Below, piece by piece: positions 31,588-41,852 of a stretch of 64,000 bases of DNA (its first letter is position 1; each line of letters begins with the position of its first letter). The translations under genes and the position numbers were made by a program. Origin of the DNA: Piezodorus guildinii (Eukaryota > Arthropoda > Insecta > Hemiptera > Pentatomidae); NCBI GenBank assembly GCA_023052935.1, contig CM041294.1, positions 18,252,635 to 18,316,634 on the forward strand, in the 5' to 3' direction. The notes beneath the pieces are model-generated. The model did no database searches. It was given only the letters and a program-made list of their open reading frames with translations, and was not told the DNA's origin.

Positions 31588-32336
31588 TCTGGTGCGGGCA
31601 ACACACGACTTTCACTTACCTCCATTTTTAAAATCAATGAAAGAATTTTCAAATATAGTTAGAGATAAAAATACGTGAAACTATAAAAGAATTAATTAAA
31701 TCGAATTTATATAGAAACGTGTGTTTTATTAAAAAATCTATTATATTATTATCTAAAACAATCAGTTTGTTTTATCTTCTTTTCATCACTCTCTATTAAC
31801 TTTTAAAAGCTTGAGTATAAGACAATAGTTTTTCTAAAATCGTCAGCTTTCCAGCGGTATATCATACATGTATATTATTGTCCTTATGTTCAAAAACGAA
31901 AAATTGCATTAAAAAATATTTTGCATAGTATAAAGTGGCTCTTCTGGTAAGCTCATTTTGATGAAAAAGATTTTGTAACGTCTCGGGCGTATATTTGCAT
32001 AAATATGAGATTTCAGTTTCATAGGTCTTACCGTTTCCGCCCGGGAGTAACCACACACACATCGTTTTGCGGGACTTGGTCATTTGGACCCAGGGGACCC
32101 TAAAATGTGTATTTCCGTCGAAAACTGGAATTCGAAAATTTTCACGATCGCAATACTTTCCCTAACTATCGGGGTACTCACTACGTTTGCTATAGCATGC
32201 TATTTGTGCTATTGTGCTAAACCCATAAATTTTATACAGGAAATAACTGTAGAAACTCGACGGGTTCAGCAAAATAACACAAATAGCATGCTATAGGAAA
32301 CGTAGTGAGTACCCCTTATATATAGTAAGTGAAAGT
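31588..32336 (-). mobile_element. Helentron-like repeat, copy d (internally deleted, hosts MITE)
   Basis: The left end TCTGGTGCGGGCAACACACG plus ACTTTCACTTAC is well conserved. Near 31918 the core jumps directly to the GCATAGTATAAAGTGG part, a deletion of several hundred bases relative to copies g and k. The right-hand hairpin is split by the palindromic MITE at 32171-32315. Confidence 0.8.
32171..32315 (+). mobile_element. 145-bp palindromic MITE, copy 3
   Basis: Same length and ends as the copies at 15.6 and 15.9 kb, in the orientation of copy 1. It is inserted in the TATATATAG hairpin of Helentron-like copy d, within a TA-rich target; the left flanking TA is altered to TATC. Confidence 0.8.
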
Positions 32337-33239
32337 AAAAAAAATGAGAAATGACAATCAAAAAATATTTTTTAATATTTTAATTAGTACTTTATGGAGC
32401 ATTAAGCTACATTTCTTCGGATAAGAATTCTGTTTCCAGGATTATTTGTTGTGTTATATCAGCACTGCCACCTCTGCGCACAGTGGGAAAAATCTCGATT
32501 TAGTGGCCCAAATTCTATAACTCTTGATTAAGATCATTTTTCTCTTATCCCCTTTAATGTTCAAAAAAAAAATATTGTTAAAATAAATAATACAATACAG
32601 TATAGGCCCCTCAGAGCTCACTTCATCTTTGAGGATAAGATATATTTTTTTTCTCATCCTCTATTTATTTTTCTAACAAAAACATACAAAATAATATATT
32701 TATACATAACACATTCTAAATATTTCCTTCTTTTGCCTGAGGGCAGTTAAGATTAATTAAAATTTAAATTTTTATTTATGTGCATGAAATGTTTTTGATC
32801 AGTAAGAGTTGAAAAGCACTGCCAGTAAGTCCCTAAAGTAGATATTTAAATTTGGTTTTTAACTCATCAATTTAATTTTTTTTTTTTTTTATTTGACCAA
32901 TTTATGTCAAAGGATTTGTTCTTGTGTATAGAGCAACGGACAGTGGCACCTCTTCCTGACGTGATACCTATTTTATATTTATTTCAGGATGTCTCACATC
33001 CAACTTCATTTTTGCATTCTACAGATATTGTAAGGCGTTTTGATTGTGGTCGTGCTTGGTATTTTTATCTTTGTCCGTGTAAGTTGTCACAAAAACTTTT
33101 GTGTAGGGTCCGAATCTATTCGTTTTTGAAAGTTTTAGAATTGAAAATTTATTTTATTTTACTTATTTATACTTTTTTGGCTGTCTTATACATTTAATCC
33201 AAATAGGCATCAGCAGATATATATAAATTATTTATTTTT
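32337..33239. other. Unassigned sequence
   Basis: T-run near 32878-32890 followed by a 97-codon open frame (32904-33197) of no recognised family. No repeat copy identified. Confidence 0.35.
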
Positions 33240-33379
33240 ACTTTTACTTAATATATATAGTAAGGGAAAGTATTGCGATCGTGAAAATTTTCTAATTCCA
33301 GTTTTCATCGGAAATAAACGTTTTAGGGTCCCATGAGTCCAACTAACCAAGTCCCGCAAAAAGGTCTGTGTGTGTGTAC

Positions 33380-33414
<35 letters not shown>

Positions 33415-33957
33415 TGTGTGTGGTAACTCCCGGGGGGAAACGGTAAATCCTATGAAACTGAAATTTCATATTTAATACAACTATACGCCCGAGACGTGAC
33501 AAAACTGTTTTCATCAAATGAGCTTACCAGAAGAGGCACTTTATACCATGCATTTTGCATCTTTTTTCGATTTTCTCGAAAACGGTTCCGACGATTGTAA
33601 TTAAACTCGCTATAACGATGTAACATTTAATGGGCTTTAATATCATGTAGGTTTCATTCTGATTAAAATGGTCTCAAAGGACATAAATTCCGAAATTTTA
33701 AATTTTCTTCCCCTAAAGTACCTTTAATTTTGTAGATTCATAAAAATAACTATATTATCTTGTTACCACTGATGATAAACAGGTAAATATATAAATTGAA
33801 TGAATTCGATACCCAACTCAAAGAGAAAACTGAAAAAATATTTTGTTAATGCAATTTTTCGTTTTTGAACATAAGAGCATATAAAAAAATATTATCTCAT
33901 ACACAAGCTTTTAAAAGTTAATAGAGAGTGATGAAATCAACATAAAACTAACTGCCA
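33240..33957 (-). mobile_element. Helentron-like repeat, copy e (truncated)
   Basis: The hairpin end is at 33240-33260 and an interrupted GT microsatellite at 33365-33421. The core runs to about 33957, where homology stops and SINE sequence begins. The TCTGG end is missing. Confidence 0.75.
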
Positions 33958-34082
33958 CTCACAAAATTAGTCGTAGGAAGTGATGACCCTACACTAAAAA
34001 TTGCATCGTGAAACGTGAGTGTAAACTCGCAGGAGTTTACACCATGAGGCCTAGGGCCTACACGGCCTGTCGCACCACTGGA
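33958..34082 (+). mobile_element. tRNA-derived SINE, body fragment (S3)
   Basis: Matches the complement of 27690-27790 (S1): CACTCACAAAATTAGTCGTA, GATGACCCTACACTAAAAAT and the end words CTACACGGCCTGTC. The tRNA-like head is absent. Its left edge coincides with the truncation of Helentron-like copy e. Confidence 0.65.
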
Positions 34083-34870
34083 AGAAGACATTAATAATTA
34101 AATACATCGTACTTGTTCATACAAATAAAATATTTTATCTTTATCAGTAACTAAAGAAAGATCACAGTGATTTAAAAATAAAATGGAAATTTGTCACATA
34201 ATCCTCAAATAGAATGATGGCATAAAGGAAACTATCGCTTCAGGGGTGGATCCGGGAAGAAGGGAAAATAATGGTTGAGCGTTCCCGCATAGGGTGGCTT
34301 AAGCCATTGAAATGGAAATTTATTTTTAGCTGATATAGAAATGCAAATTTTTCCTACAAGGGGTAGCCAGGTGACAGGTATGGAATATCAACTATGGACA
34401 AGACAGAAAAAAAATTAAAATTATGATTCTCATCTTTCCTGATTCTGTTACAGGATAGGGCGTTTCAAATTCCCTCGTTGATTATATATTTTTGAAGAAT
34501 TTATAGTTTAATATTACCATTGTCTAGACAGAAAATGAGATTATAAAAAAAATGTATAGTATCCATGATGGTTATACAACCAATAAAAAAATATTGAGTC
34601 GCAATAAGGTTTTATTTGTACTAATAATTAATATTACTTATTCAAAGATTTTAGATAACTAAATAAAACCCTACTTTCAGTAAAGAAGATTATTTCAAAA
34701 CATTGGCCATTAAAAATCTTTTTTTAAATTTACAATGAAGTGCATAATAGATGCACATTTCACAAAACTTTTAACGAATTATATTTTTAACTAAATTGCA
34801 ATTTAATTATTGCTACTGTTTTATCAAAACGTAGCAATGAACGAACACCAAATTCATTTAACAGATAAGA
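34083..34870. other. Unassigned AT-rich sequence
   Basis: No gene or repeat recognised. Confidence 0.4.
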
Positions 34871-35019
34871 GAAAAAAAAAAAAAAATTTTATTGAGAATT
34901 ATTACAATCTGTTTCAGAATGAACAATAGTAATACTCATATGAGACCACATTCATACAATATATACAGAAAATAATGATAAAGTCAAATTACATAAAATA
35001 GATAAATAAATTCATATAA
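34871..35019 (-). mobile_element. Retroelement J copy 2, poly-A-proximal part
   Basis: Corresponds to 11900-12030 of J copy 1 (ACAATAGTAATACTCATA, CAAATTACATAAAATA). Homology to J stops at about 35019, where mariner sequence begins, and resumes at about 35665. Confidence 0.65.
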
Positions 35020-35664
35020 AGTAAAAACTTACTAATCCTCTACCTTTGTATTATAAACATTACCTTCCCAATCAACTACCCACTTTTTATTATACCTCCA
35101 AATACGAACATGGAAACACGCGATTTTCGAGTAATATTTTTGTACGAGTTTAAACTCGGTCATTCAGCAGCTGAGGCCGCTAGAAATGCTTGCAAGGCGT
35201 TTGGGAAAGGGAGTGTTAATGAACGGACCATTCGCCGGTGGTTTGCTATGTTTTCAGCTGGGGATACCGACTTGAAAAACTTGCCCCGAGGAAGACCTCC
35301 GTCCGTAATAGACAACGATGTCCTCAAACAAACAGTAGAAGGAAACCCCTACCAAACAGTTAAAGGACTCTCAGCACAACTAAATGCAAGTGCATCTACC
35401 GTTTACAGACATTTAAAGTAAAAAAGCTGGATACATGGGTACCTCATGATCTCACTGAGCGGCAGCAAGACCCCATGTTTCAAAACATACCGTGCAAAAA
35501 TTGAAAGAACTGGGCTACGAAGTTCTTCCGCACCCATCATATTCTCCCGACTTGTCTCTCACAGATTACTACCTGTTCAGGAATTCAGACAACTTCGTCA
35601 AAGGAAAACTTTTTGAGAATGATGATCAAGTGAAAAGTGCGTTTTCAGATTTTTTTTCACTCCC
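35020..35664 (+). mobile_element. Deleted mariner family 2, copy 3 (no terminal repeats)
   Basis: Internal mariner sequence that lacks both terminal inverted repeats and lies inside retroelement J copy 2. It starts at a point equal to about 21070 in copy 1 and ends at about 21706. It shares the family's deletion junction (about 35482-35498). The first transposase part is the best preserved of the family: a 103-codon frame from the ATG at 35110. Confidence 0.85.
35110..35660 (+). pseudogene. Mariner DNA-binding domain (intact) and C-terminal remnant
   Basis: The first frame (35110-35421) encodes the whole paired-like N-terminal domain: METRDFRVIFLYEFKLGHSA, SVNERTIRRWFAMFSAGDTD, the GRPR-like hook NLPRGRPPSVIDND, and the second helix set up to ASTVYRHLK before a stop. 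After the shared deletion, QKLKELGYEVLPHP and SPDLSLTDYYLF keep the third Asp. A protein from the first frame alone could in principle bind mariner ends without cutting; this is speculation. Confidence 0.8.
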
Positions 35665-35840
35665 AAGACTGGGAATTCCCCTCCACGTGTGGAGAAAAAA
35701 AGCGGAATCCAAGAGATCCCAGCGCCTCTCTCTCAGCCTCATCACTGGTCTTAGCCAGTAGAGGCTGAGATAGGGCGCAATAGCCACAAACATACATTAC
35801 ATGAGTGGAGGGTCTGACCAGTGTCAGAACTCCAGTTATT
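35665..35840 (-). mobile_element. Retroelement J copy 2, distal part
   Basis: Matches 12165-12330 of J copy 1 (words GATCCCAGCGCCTC, CTCATCACTGGT, TCTGACCAGTGTCAGAACTC). Together with 34871-35019 it forms one J copy with about 110 bp replaced by mariner sequence. Confidence 0.7.
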
Positions 35841-36589
35841 TTAAATTAAACAGAAATATTAAAAATCCTAATTAATTACTTAGCAGCCATAACATTAAAT
35901 AAAAAAATATTCAAAGCCCAGAAGTATTCAATCAATATTGGCGAGTATCCTTAAAAAGATAATTTTCGGGGCACAGATACCAACGGCCTGTTTTACCAGA
36001 ACTTTTGCCAACATTATTGCTTAAATTTTCTGAATGGATGCCCGCTAACTAAACTAAAAGTCAATTAAAGTTAAGTTCATTCCAAGGAAATATTAGGGTT
36101 TAAATTTGAAATTACAAAGGAGTTTGATCATCCTAACTGTAATCTAAGTTAACGAATATCAATTTAGACGTATGGAGAAAGAGAGATGAAAGTATTATTA
36201 AAAAATTTATTTTGTTGATCAGTATCCAATTTATATTAATTTCTAAAAAATAAAAATACATTTATATGTTAATTAAATTAGGCTAAATTTAGAAAGAAAT
36301 ATAGGTGCCAAAATTCGATAAGCACGTAATGACTTTACGTTCAATCAATAAATGCTGGGTTAGAGAGATTATCTTTACTGACAAAAAACTCGTTAATTCT
36401 TCACAGTTCTCTCCTGCAAGGTATGGATGGTCCAACTTTTACTCGGTATAACACGATTGTTAAGCATATAATGTTAGACAGTAAAATCTTTTCTAAAATT
36501 ATTAAAGTCTAAAGAAGGAAATAAATATAGGAATTTCTAGAAGACGACGACTGCGAAAATAGTAGATGCACCGTTCTACATGAGAAATA
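35841..36589. other. Unassigned sequence
   Basis: AT-rich, no recognised feature. Confidence 0.4.
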
Positions 36590-37496
36590 CGAGGATTATT
36601 TTTTAAGAAAATACCGTTTTGGAATTAAAAAAAGACATGCGAAGATATTGGAATAATTTTATTTTTACATGAAAGCCTGTACCTTTGTCTACTTTTCTAT
36701 ATAATTTCCATTAATTTTGAGGAACTTGTCATAACGCGGCACCAGTTTTTGAATATCCTCTTCAAAAAATTCTGCCGCCTGACTTGTTAACCACTGCATC
36801 ACAGATGTTTTGACTTCGCTATCGTCTTGAAGACGCCGACCACCCAGGTGTTTCTTCAAGTGCAGGAACAAATGGTAGCTGCTGGGCGCCATATAAGGAT
36901 TGTATGGAGGATGATCTAGAGTTTTCCATTTAAATGATTTGATGAGATCTTTGGTCAAATTAGCCACATGTGGACGGGCATTGTCATGCAGCAAAACGAT
37001 ACCCTTGCTCACATTGCCACGTCTTTTGTTCTGGATTGCACGACGCAGATTTTTTAATGTCTCACAATAAGACGCTGCATTGATTGTCTCATTACGAGAC
37101 AGAAATTCCACTAGCAATACGGACGCCCACTCCGTTCTTCATCATGTACATTTCTGCGGCCATTTTTAAATGCTCTCACCCATTTCCTTACCATTCCATC
37201 ACTCATAATGTTTTGTCCGTAAACTTCAACGATCTCACGATGGATATCGATCGGTTTTACGCCTTTAGCACTAAGAAATCGTATAACAGCCCGTACTTCA
37301 CAATCAGCGGGACTCACGATTGTAGGAGGCATCTTAAACACTCAGTAAACAACGTATACAATGAAGAAAAATCATGGACATTATGTAGAAAAGTAGATTA
37401 CGGTACAGGCTTTCAAGTAAAAATAAAATTATTGCGATGTCTTTGTAAGTCTTTTTTTAATTCCAAAACGGTACTAACTTAAAAAAACATGCCTCG
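36590..37496 (-). mobile_element. Mariner family 3, 907 bp, internally deleted
   Basis: TA at 36588-36589 and 37497-37498. The imperfect terminal inverted repeats are about 47 bp long and include the shared core TACCGTTTTGGAATTAAAAA. The transposase is on the minus strand in two pieces, with the middle missing. The long repeats and sequence separate it from the other two mariners in this window. Confidence 0.9.
36689..37341 (-). pseudogene. Mariner family 3 transposase remnant, catalytic Asp lost
   Basis: The first piece (37341 down to 37111) begins MFKMPPTIVSPADCEVRAVI with the helix-turn-helix (GVKPIDIHREIVEVYGQNIM, MVRKWVRAFKNGR) and ends at HDEERSGRPYC. The second piece (36689-37117) starts after a large deletion at LVEFLSRNETINAASYCETL, continues IVLLHDNARPHVANL (second catalytic Asp) and then has APSSYHLF where PSDYHLF is expected. 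The third Asp is Ser, exactly 34 residues after the previous Asp. With the first Asp region deleted as well, the enzyme is dead. Confidence 0.88.
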
Positions 37497-37498
37497 TA

Positions 37499-37635
37499 AC
37501 ATTATACATAACCACCAAAGAATAGCATATAATACCAACCCACTTACAGAAACATTAAAATGCCCTAGCAATTCTTACAGCCCAACCCGACAACTACGCT
37601 GGCGGTGGCCAAGAGATATGCTGGTCACTTAACAA
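37499..37635 (+). mobile_element. LINE C-terminal scrap
   Basis: The words for RQLRWRWPRDML at about 37575-37630 resemble the RRLKRRWPRDLL terminus of family A. Only about 100 bp and no tail, so this is a weak call. Confidence 0.35.
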
Positions 37636-38405
37636 GCTTTCCTTAGTTGAGCCGCTGCTTTTGCAGATCACATATTTGCTTATCGCGAGAAATCTGCAGG
37701 TTGCAACTTTACCGAACAAACGTCGAAAGAAAAATTCGTGCTTTAATAGATTCAGGAATAAATATTAAGGTAATTTATAATTATGCTGGTTTTCAACTGT
37801 ATGACAGATGTGAATCAATAATACTAAGGAAAAAAATTAAAGATACTATTTAGATAATTAGAACGTTTTTATTACTTTTCCTTTAAAAATAAAATAGTAA
37901 TTAAAACTAATAGAAAGGAAAAAAAAGTAGTTAAAGGACCTCATCTGAAAAAGTCTCTTTTTTTTTCTTTTATGCTTGGAACAGTATATAATTTTATTAA
38001 CTACATTTCATATAACTACATTAAAAAAAAAAATAAATAAATAAACTGAACTTCTTTTTTAAAAATATATGATCATATATTGAATAATATAACTTATGGA
38101 ATGCTCTTTTTATGTCTTCTTTTAGAAATTTCTATAGGACCAGATTGAAATTAAATTTGGCTGACCATCGAAAACCGCTCAGCGGAAAGGATGGAACTTA
38201 TGAAGTTTGGGGTTCCATTTCCTGAGTTTTTATCATGAAGGTAGCTTATAACCTGATTCAGGGGAGGGGGGGGGGATAGAGAGAGTGTTGGTGAGGGGAA
38301 GGGGGATTTTCTCAAATATGATTTCCAGTTCGTCAACCCGATATCGGCCTTACTGTTGGACTTTAATTTAGGAAAAAAAAGCAAATACTACGTATAGTAT
38401 GCATG
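37636..38405. other. Unassigned sequence
   Basis: Includes a purine-rich G stretch at 38258-38310. No gene recognised. Confidence 0.4.
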
Positions 38406-38594
38406 AGTTGCCTTTTATTTATTTAAATTAACATCTTTATTAAATAATACAACTAATAAATATGCTAATATACAAAAGACATGAAACCGACTTGTATAGA
38501 GACTACCAATTAAAAAATATTCTAAACAAGAAAGTCTCAGAGGACATCAGGCGCTCAGAAGCTAAAATTGAAGCAAGGATTGAAACTAGTTTTT
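38406..38594 (-). mobile_element. LINE A copy 8, 3' UTR part (split by copy f)
   Basis: The minus-strand 3' UTR resembles 842-1020 (ATAATACAACTAATAAATATGCT, ATTCTAAACAAGAAAGTCTC). It is interrupted after ACTAG plus T's by Helentron-like copy f and resumes at 39489. Confidence 0.65.
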
Positions 38595-39488
38595 ACTTTC
38601 ACTTACTATATATAGTAAGGGAAAGTATTGCGATAGTGAAAAATTTCTATTTCCAGTTTTCAACGGAAATACACGTTTTAGGGTCCCCTGAGTTCAAATA
38701 ACCAAGTCCCGCAAAAAGGTCTGTTTGTGTCTGTGTGGTAACTCCGAGGCAGAAACGAAAATTCCTATGAAACTGATATTTCATATTTAGGACAACTATA
38801 CGCCCGAGACGTTACAAAACCTTTTTCATCAAAATGAGCTTACCAAAAGAGCCCTTTTATACCATGCATTTTGCACCTTTTTTCGATTTTCTCAGAAACG
38901 GTTCCGACGAGTTTGATTATACTCGCTATAACAATGTAAAATTTAATGGGCTTTAATATTATGTAGATTTTATTCTGATCAAATAGTCTGACAGGGCTTA
39001 AATGCCAATAGTTTAAATTTTCTTCTTCTAAAGTACCTTTAATTTTGTATCTTTTATGAAAATAACCATATTATCCAGTTAGCATTGATAAATAACAGCT
39101 TAATATGCAAGTTGAGCAAATTTGAAAAGCAACTAAAGGAGAAAACTGGAAAAATATTTTTTTAATGCAATTTTTCGTTTTTGAACATAAGAACAGTAAT
39201 ATACATGTGTAATATACCGTTGGAAAGCTAAAGATTTTAGAAAAAAATATTATCTAATACACAAGAGCTTGTAAAATTTAATAGAGAGTGATAAAAAGCC
39301 GATACAACTAGGTGATTGTTTTAGATAATAATATAATAGATTTTTTAATAAAACACATGTTTCTATAGAAATAAAATTTAAATAATTCTTTAATAGTTTC
39401 ACTAATTTTTATCTCTAACTGTATTTGAAAATTCTTTAATTGATTTTAACAACGGGGGTAAGTGAAAGTCGCTTGTGCCCGCACCAGA
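38595..39488 (-). mobile_element. Helentron-like repeat, copy f (full length)
   Basis: The hairpin end ACTTTCACTTACTATATATA is at 38595, followed by a short interrupted GT tract near 38721-38734. The far end GTAAGTGAAAGT is near 39459-39470 and finishes CCAGA at 39488. It is inserted in LINE A copy 8. Confidence 0.85.
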
Positions 39489-39778
39489 TTTTTTAGAGTG
39501 TGAATAGAGTTTGTCGTGAAAGGAATGGATATTAGTTCTACCCAAATCAACAGCACATGGAACACCCTAATGTTATGGATGAGTTTATTCGTGGCATAGT
39601 AAGGAGCATTCAGAATTCTATGAAGAATTATATACGAAAGGTATTAAGAGAGACACAATGATCTATTCCGTAAGTCCACATTGGCCTTTTGATGATATAT
39701 AAGTCTTCAGTAGTTAAGAGGAAGGTTTAAGCTTTTTTCTGGGAATAGTTTCTCATCGTTTCAGTCCTTTATGATCCA
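39489..39778 (-). mobile_element. LINE A copy 8, coding part
   Basis: Continues the 38406-38594 piece: GAGTGTGAATAGAGTTTG onward, with heavily decayed RT C-terminal coding on the minus strand. It meets a plus-strand copy head-to-head at about 39780. Confidence 0.6.
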
Positions 39779-40202
39779 TTCAACTAAAAAATACTCATCT
39801 ATATTACAATGATGCGGCCTATCTGGACTTACGGAGTTGAGCTTTGAGGCTCTCAGTGGTTCGAGAATTCGATGGCTTATTTTCTATCGATTTTTTCCCC
39901 TATCTAATTTTAAATCGAAAATCAGCTCCTTGTCACGAATAAGCGTATCCATAAAAACCTTAATGTTCCATATGTTAATTATTTAGCCCGGACCAGGTAT
40001 TATTCCTTTCATGACAAACTCCACTCCCACGCTAACCCATTAGTTTAAATTCTTGTCCAAAAATATGATTGCTTCCTCTTTTAATCCTGACAATCCACTG
40101 AGACGTTTGAATAGAAGATTGTCTCAAGACCTTTTAGTTTAGATTACCTACTCGACTACTGCCAATGGGCCGCATCTCTTAATGTGTTTTTACATTAATT
40201 AA
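39779..40202 (+). mobile_element. LINE A copy 9, 5' part (split by CR1-like end)
   Basis: The plus strand carries words for LIYITMMRPIWTYGVEL, NKRIHKNLNVPYVNYLARTR and PLRRLNRRLSQDLLV, with many substitutions, then a 3' UTR. It is interrupted by the CR1-like element and resumes at 40900 with the family A 3' end. Confidence 0.7.
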
Positions 40203-40896
40203 TTTATTAATTATATTCTATAATAATAAATTAATTATATTCTATGAATTGCTTTTTAATATTTGTTTTCGGTAACTCGAGACGGATGCATGTATTCCAA
40301 CTCTACGACTAGTTAAAGTGGTTATTCCCAACCTTTCGATGACATTATTTCCTTGGATCATTCCTTTATCAAATCATTAACTCACACCATCCATTTTATG
40401 TCTGCAGCCTTCTGGTATTTAAATGCTCAACCCATCACCAGGAAATTCCCTCTGTCCGATTTCCACACTCCTTTCCATAGAACCAAAAAATATGACTGCT
40501 CCTTTTTAGCCCGTTCCACTGCCTTATGGAATACTCTCCCTTCAAACATCCGTCATGCTCCTTCCCCATCATCTTTTAAATCCCTCCTCTTTCAATACAT
40601 CCTTTCTCTTCAGTCAGATGTAAGCTAAGTTTTAGTATGCCAACTTATGTAAGGTGAATTTTACTTTAATGAGATGTAAAAGTTATATTTTATGTTTATT
40701 CTTATTTATTTATTTCTAGAGTTCGTATATAGAGATGTCACTATCACCCTTTCTTCTTTTTTTCATTCTTGTGTTATTTAATTGTACTTATATATTGTTT
40801 TTGGCCAGTTATAATTTATTATTTGTCCATAATTGTTATTCTTAAGGGACATTGTCACAGAATAAAGTTTCTTTTCTATTCCATTCTATTCTATCG
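40203..40896 (+). mobile_element. CR1-like LINE 3' end
   Basis: The plus-strand frame at 40353-40628 (91 codons) ends with a LINE RT C-terminal signature: FHTPFHRTKKYDCSFLARST, then ALWNTLPSNIRHAPSPSSFK. This is the LWN-LP form common to CR1/L2-type and related LINEs. The 3' UTR ends in AATAAAG followed by ATTCC/ATTCT repeats (40878-40893), a tail typical of CR1-like elements. The left boundary is approximate. Confidence 0.7.
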
Positions 40897-40985
40897 TTCA
40901 TGTATTTTATCTAACAGCTAATTTAGTAGATATATTACCCAATACCGTTGTAAATATCAATAAATTTATAAAATAAAATATAAAT
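40897..40985 (+). mobile_element. LINE A copy 9, 3' terminus
   Basis: TTTAGTAGATATATTACCCA followed by CGTTGTAAATATCAATAAAT match the family A 3' end, completing copy 9 after the CR1-like insertion. Confidence 0.65.
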
Positions 40986-41262
40986 AAACAAGATCTGTAT
41001 GATAATTCCAAGTTTAGCGGTTATGAAGATATAGTCCAAGGTATCGGATCTGTTTAACAAAGACAAGAAGGCTATTGTATGAGAACCCTGTAGGGCAGGA
41101 AGTCCTTGGTTTAAGCGAAAGAGTGTAGGTTATTTAGTGAAATCGGTTAGTATTTATTTTTATTCTGTAATTTTGACACTATTCTTCAAGGTCTCGTATG
41201 TAGGATGGAAGAGTGTGGGAGGCAATTAAAGAGTCGGTATTCACTAATAATACACACTTTTA
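40986..41262 (-). mobile_element. LINE A copy 10, RT fragment
   Basis: The minus strand covers the stretch from just after YADD (VYY*ILI..., decayed) through ITFTLSLKPRTSCPT to the RYLGL position. There is no 3' end, so it is a truncated or rearranged piece, tail to tail with copy 9. Confidence 0.6.
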
Positions 41263-41850
41263 TGGAGTTGGAGACGATATGATTTTAGTTTGTTAATTTC
41301 AAAAACAAATCTCTGAAATTTACTAGGGAAAGAATAAAAATACTTTAAAATTTGATTAAGTATACTCTATGATGGAAAGGTTGGTAGGGAGGGGCTGTCA
41401 TCAAAAAATAATACGCACCTCCCAAACAACTTTTCAATCATATAGTCTCAAAGGTCAACTAAAACTCTTTTTAGATTTTTCTTTAAAAAATATGGTCAAG
41501 GGAATGTGAGGATGAAAAATAGATGACAGAATAAGATGATGTTGACTACAGAATACTAGGGGAAAAATATGAATCAGCAGACTAGGCCTTGGGAAGAGTA
41601 AGCTGAAAGGGAAACCATAGAACATCAAGCAATAAGGAAAACTGCTCCACTTGAAAATTATTTTTATATTTAAATTTTTTTTTTAAATTCCACCAAAGCT
41701 TTAAACTAACATTATTTGAACAGTACAGGGGATAGAAGAATATGCTATAAATATAGTCAAAGATATCTAATAATTTCGATCTTTAGATATTTCATTGCTT
41801 ATAGATTTTTCATTTAGAAACTTAGATGTGTGAAGACAGGGTTTTTCAAA
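41263..41850. other. Unassigned sequence
   Basis: AT-rich, no feature recognised. Confidence 0.4.
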
Positions 41851-41852
41851 TA

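Noticed and set aside
33323..33517. Open frame with repeated His-Thr in a Helentron-like copy
   Set aside because: The repeats are a translation of the GT/AC microsatellite, and frame and length vary between copies.
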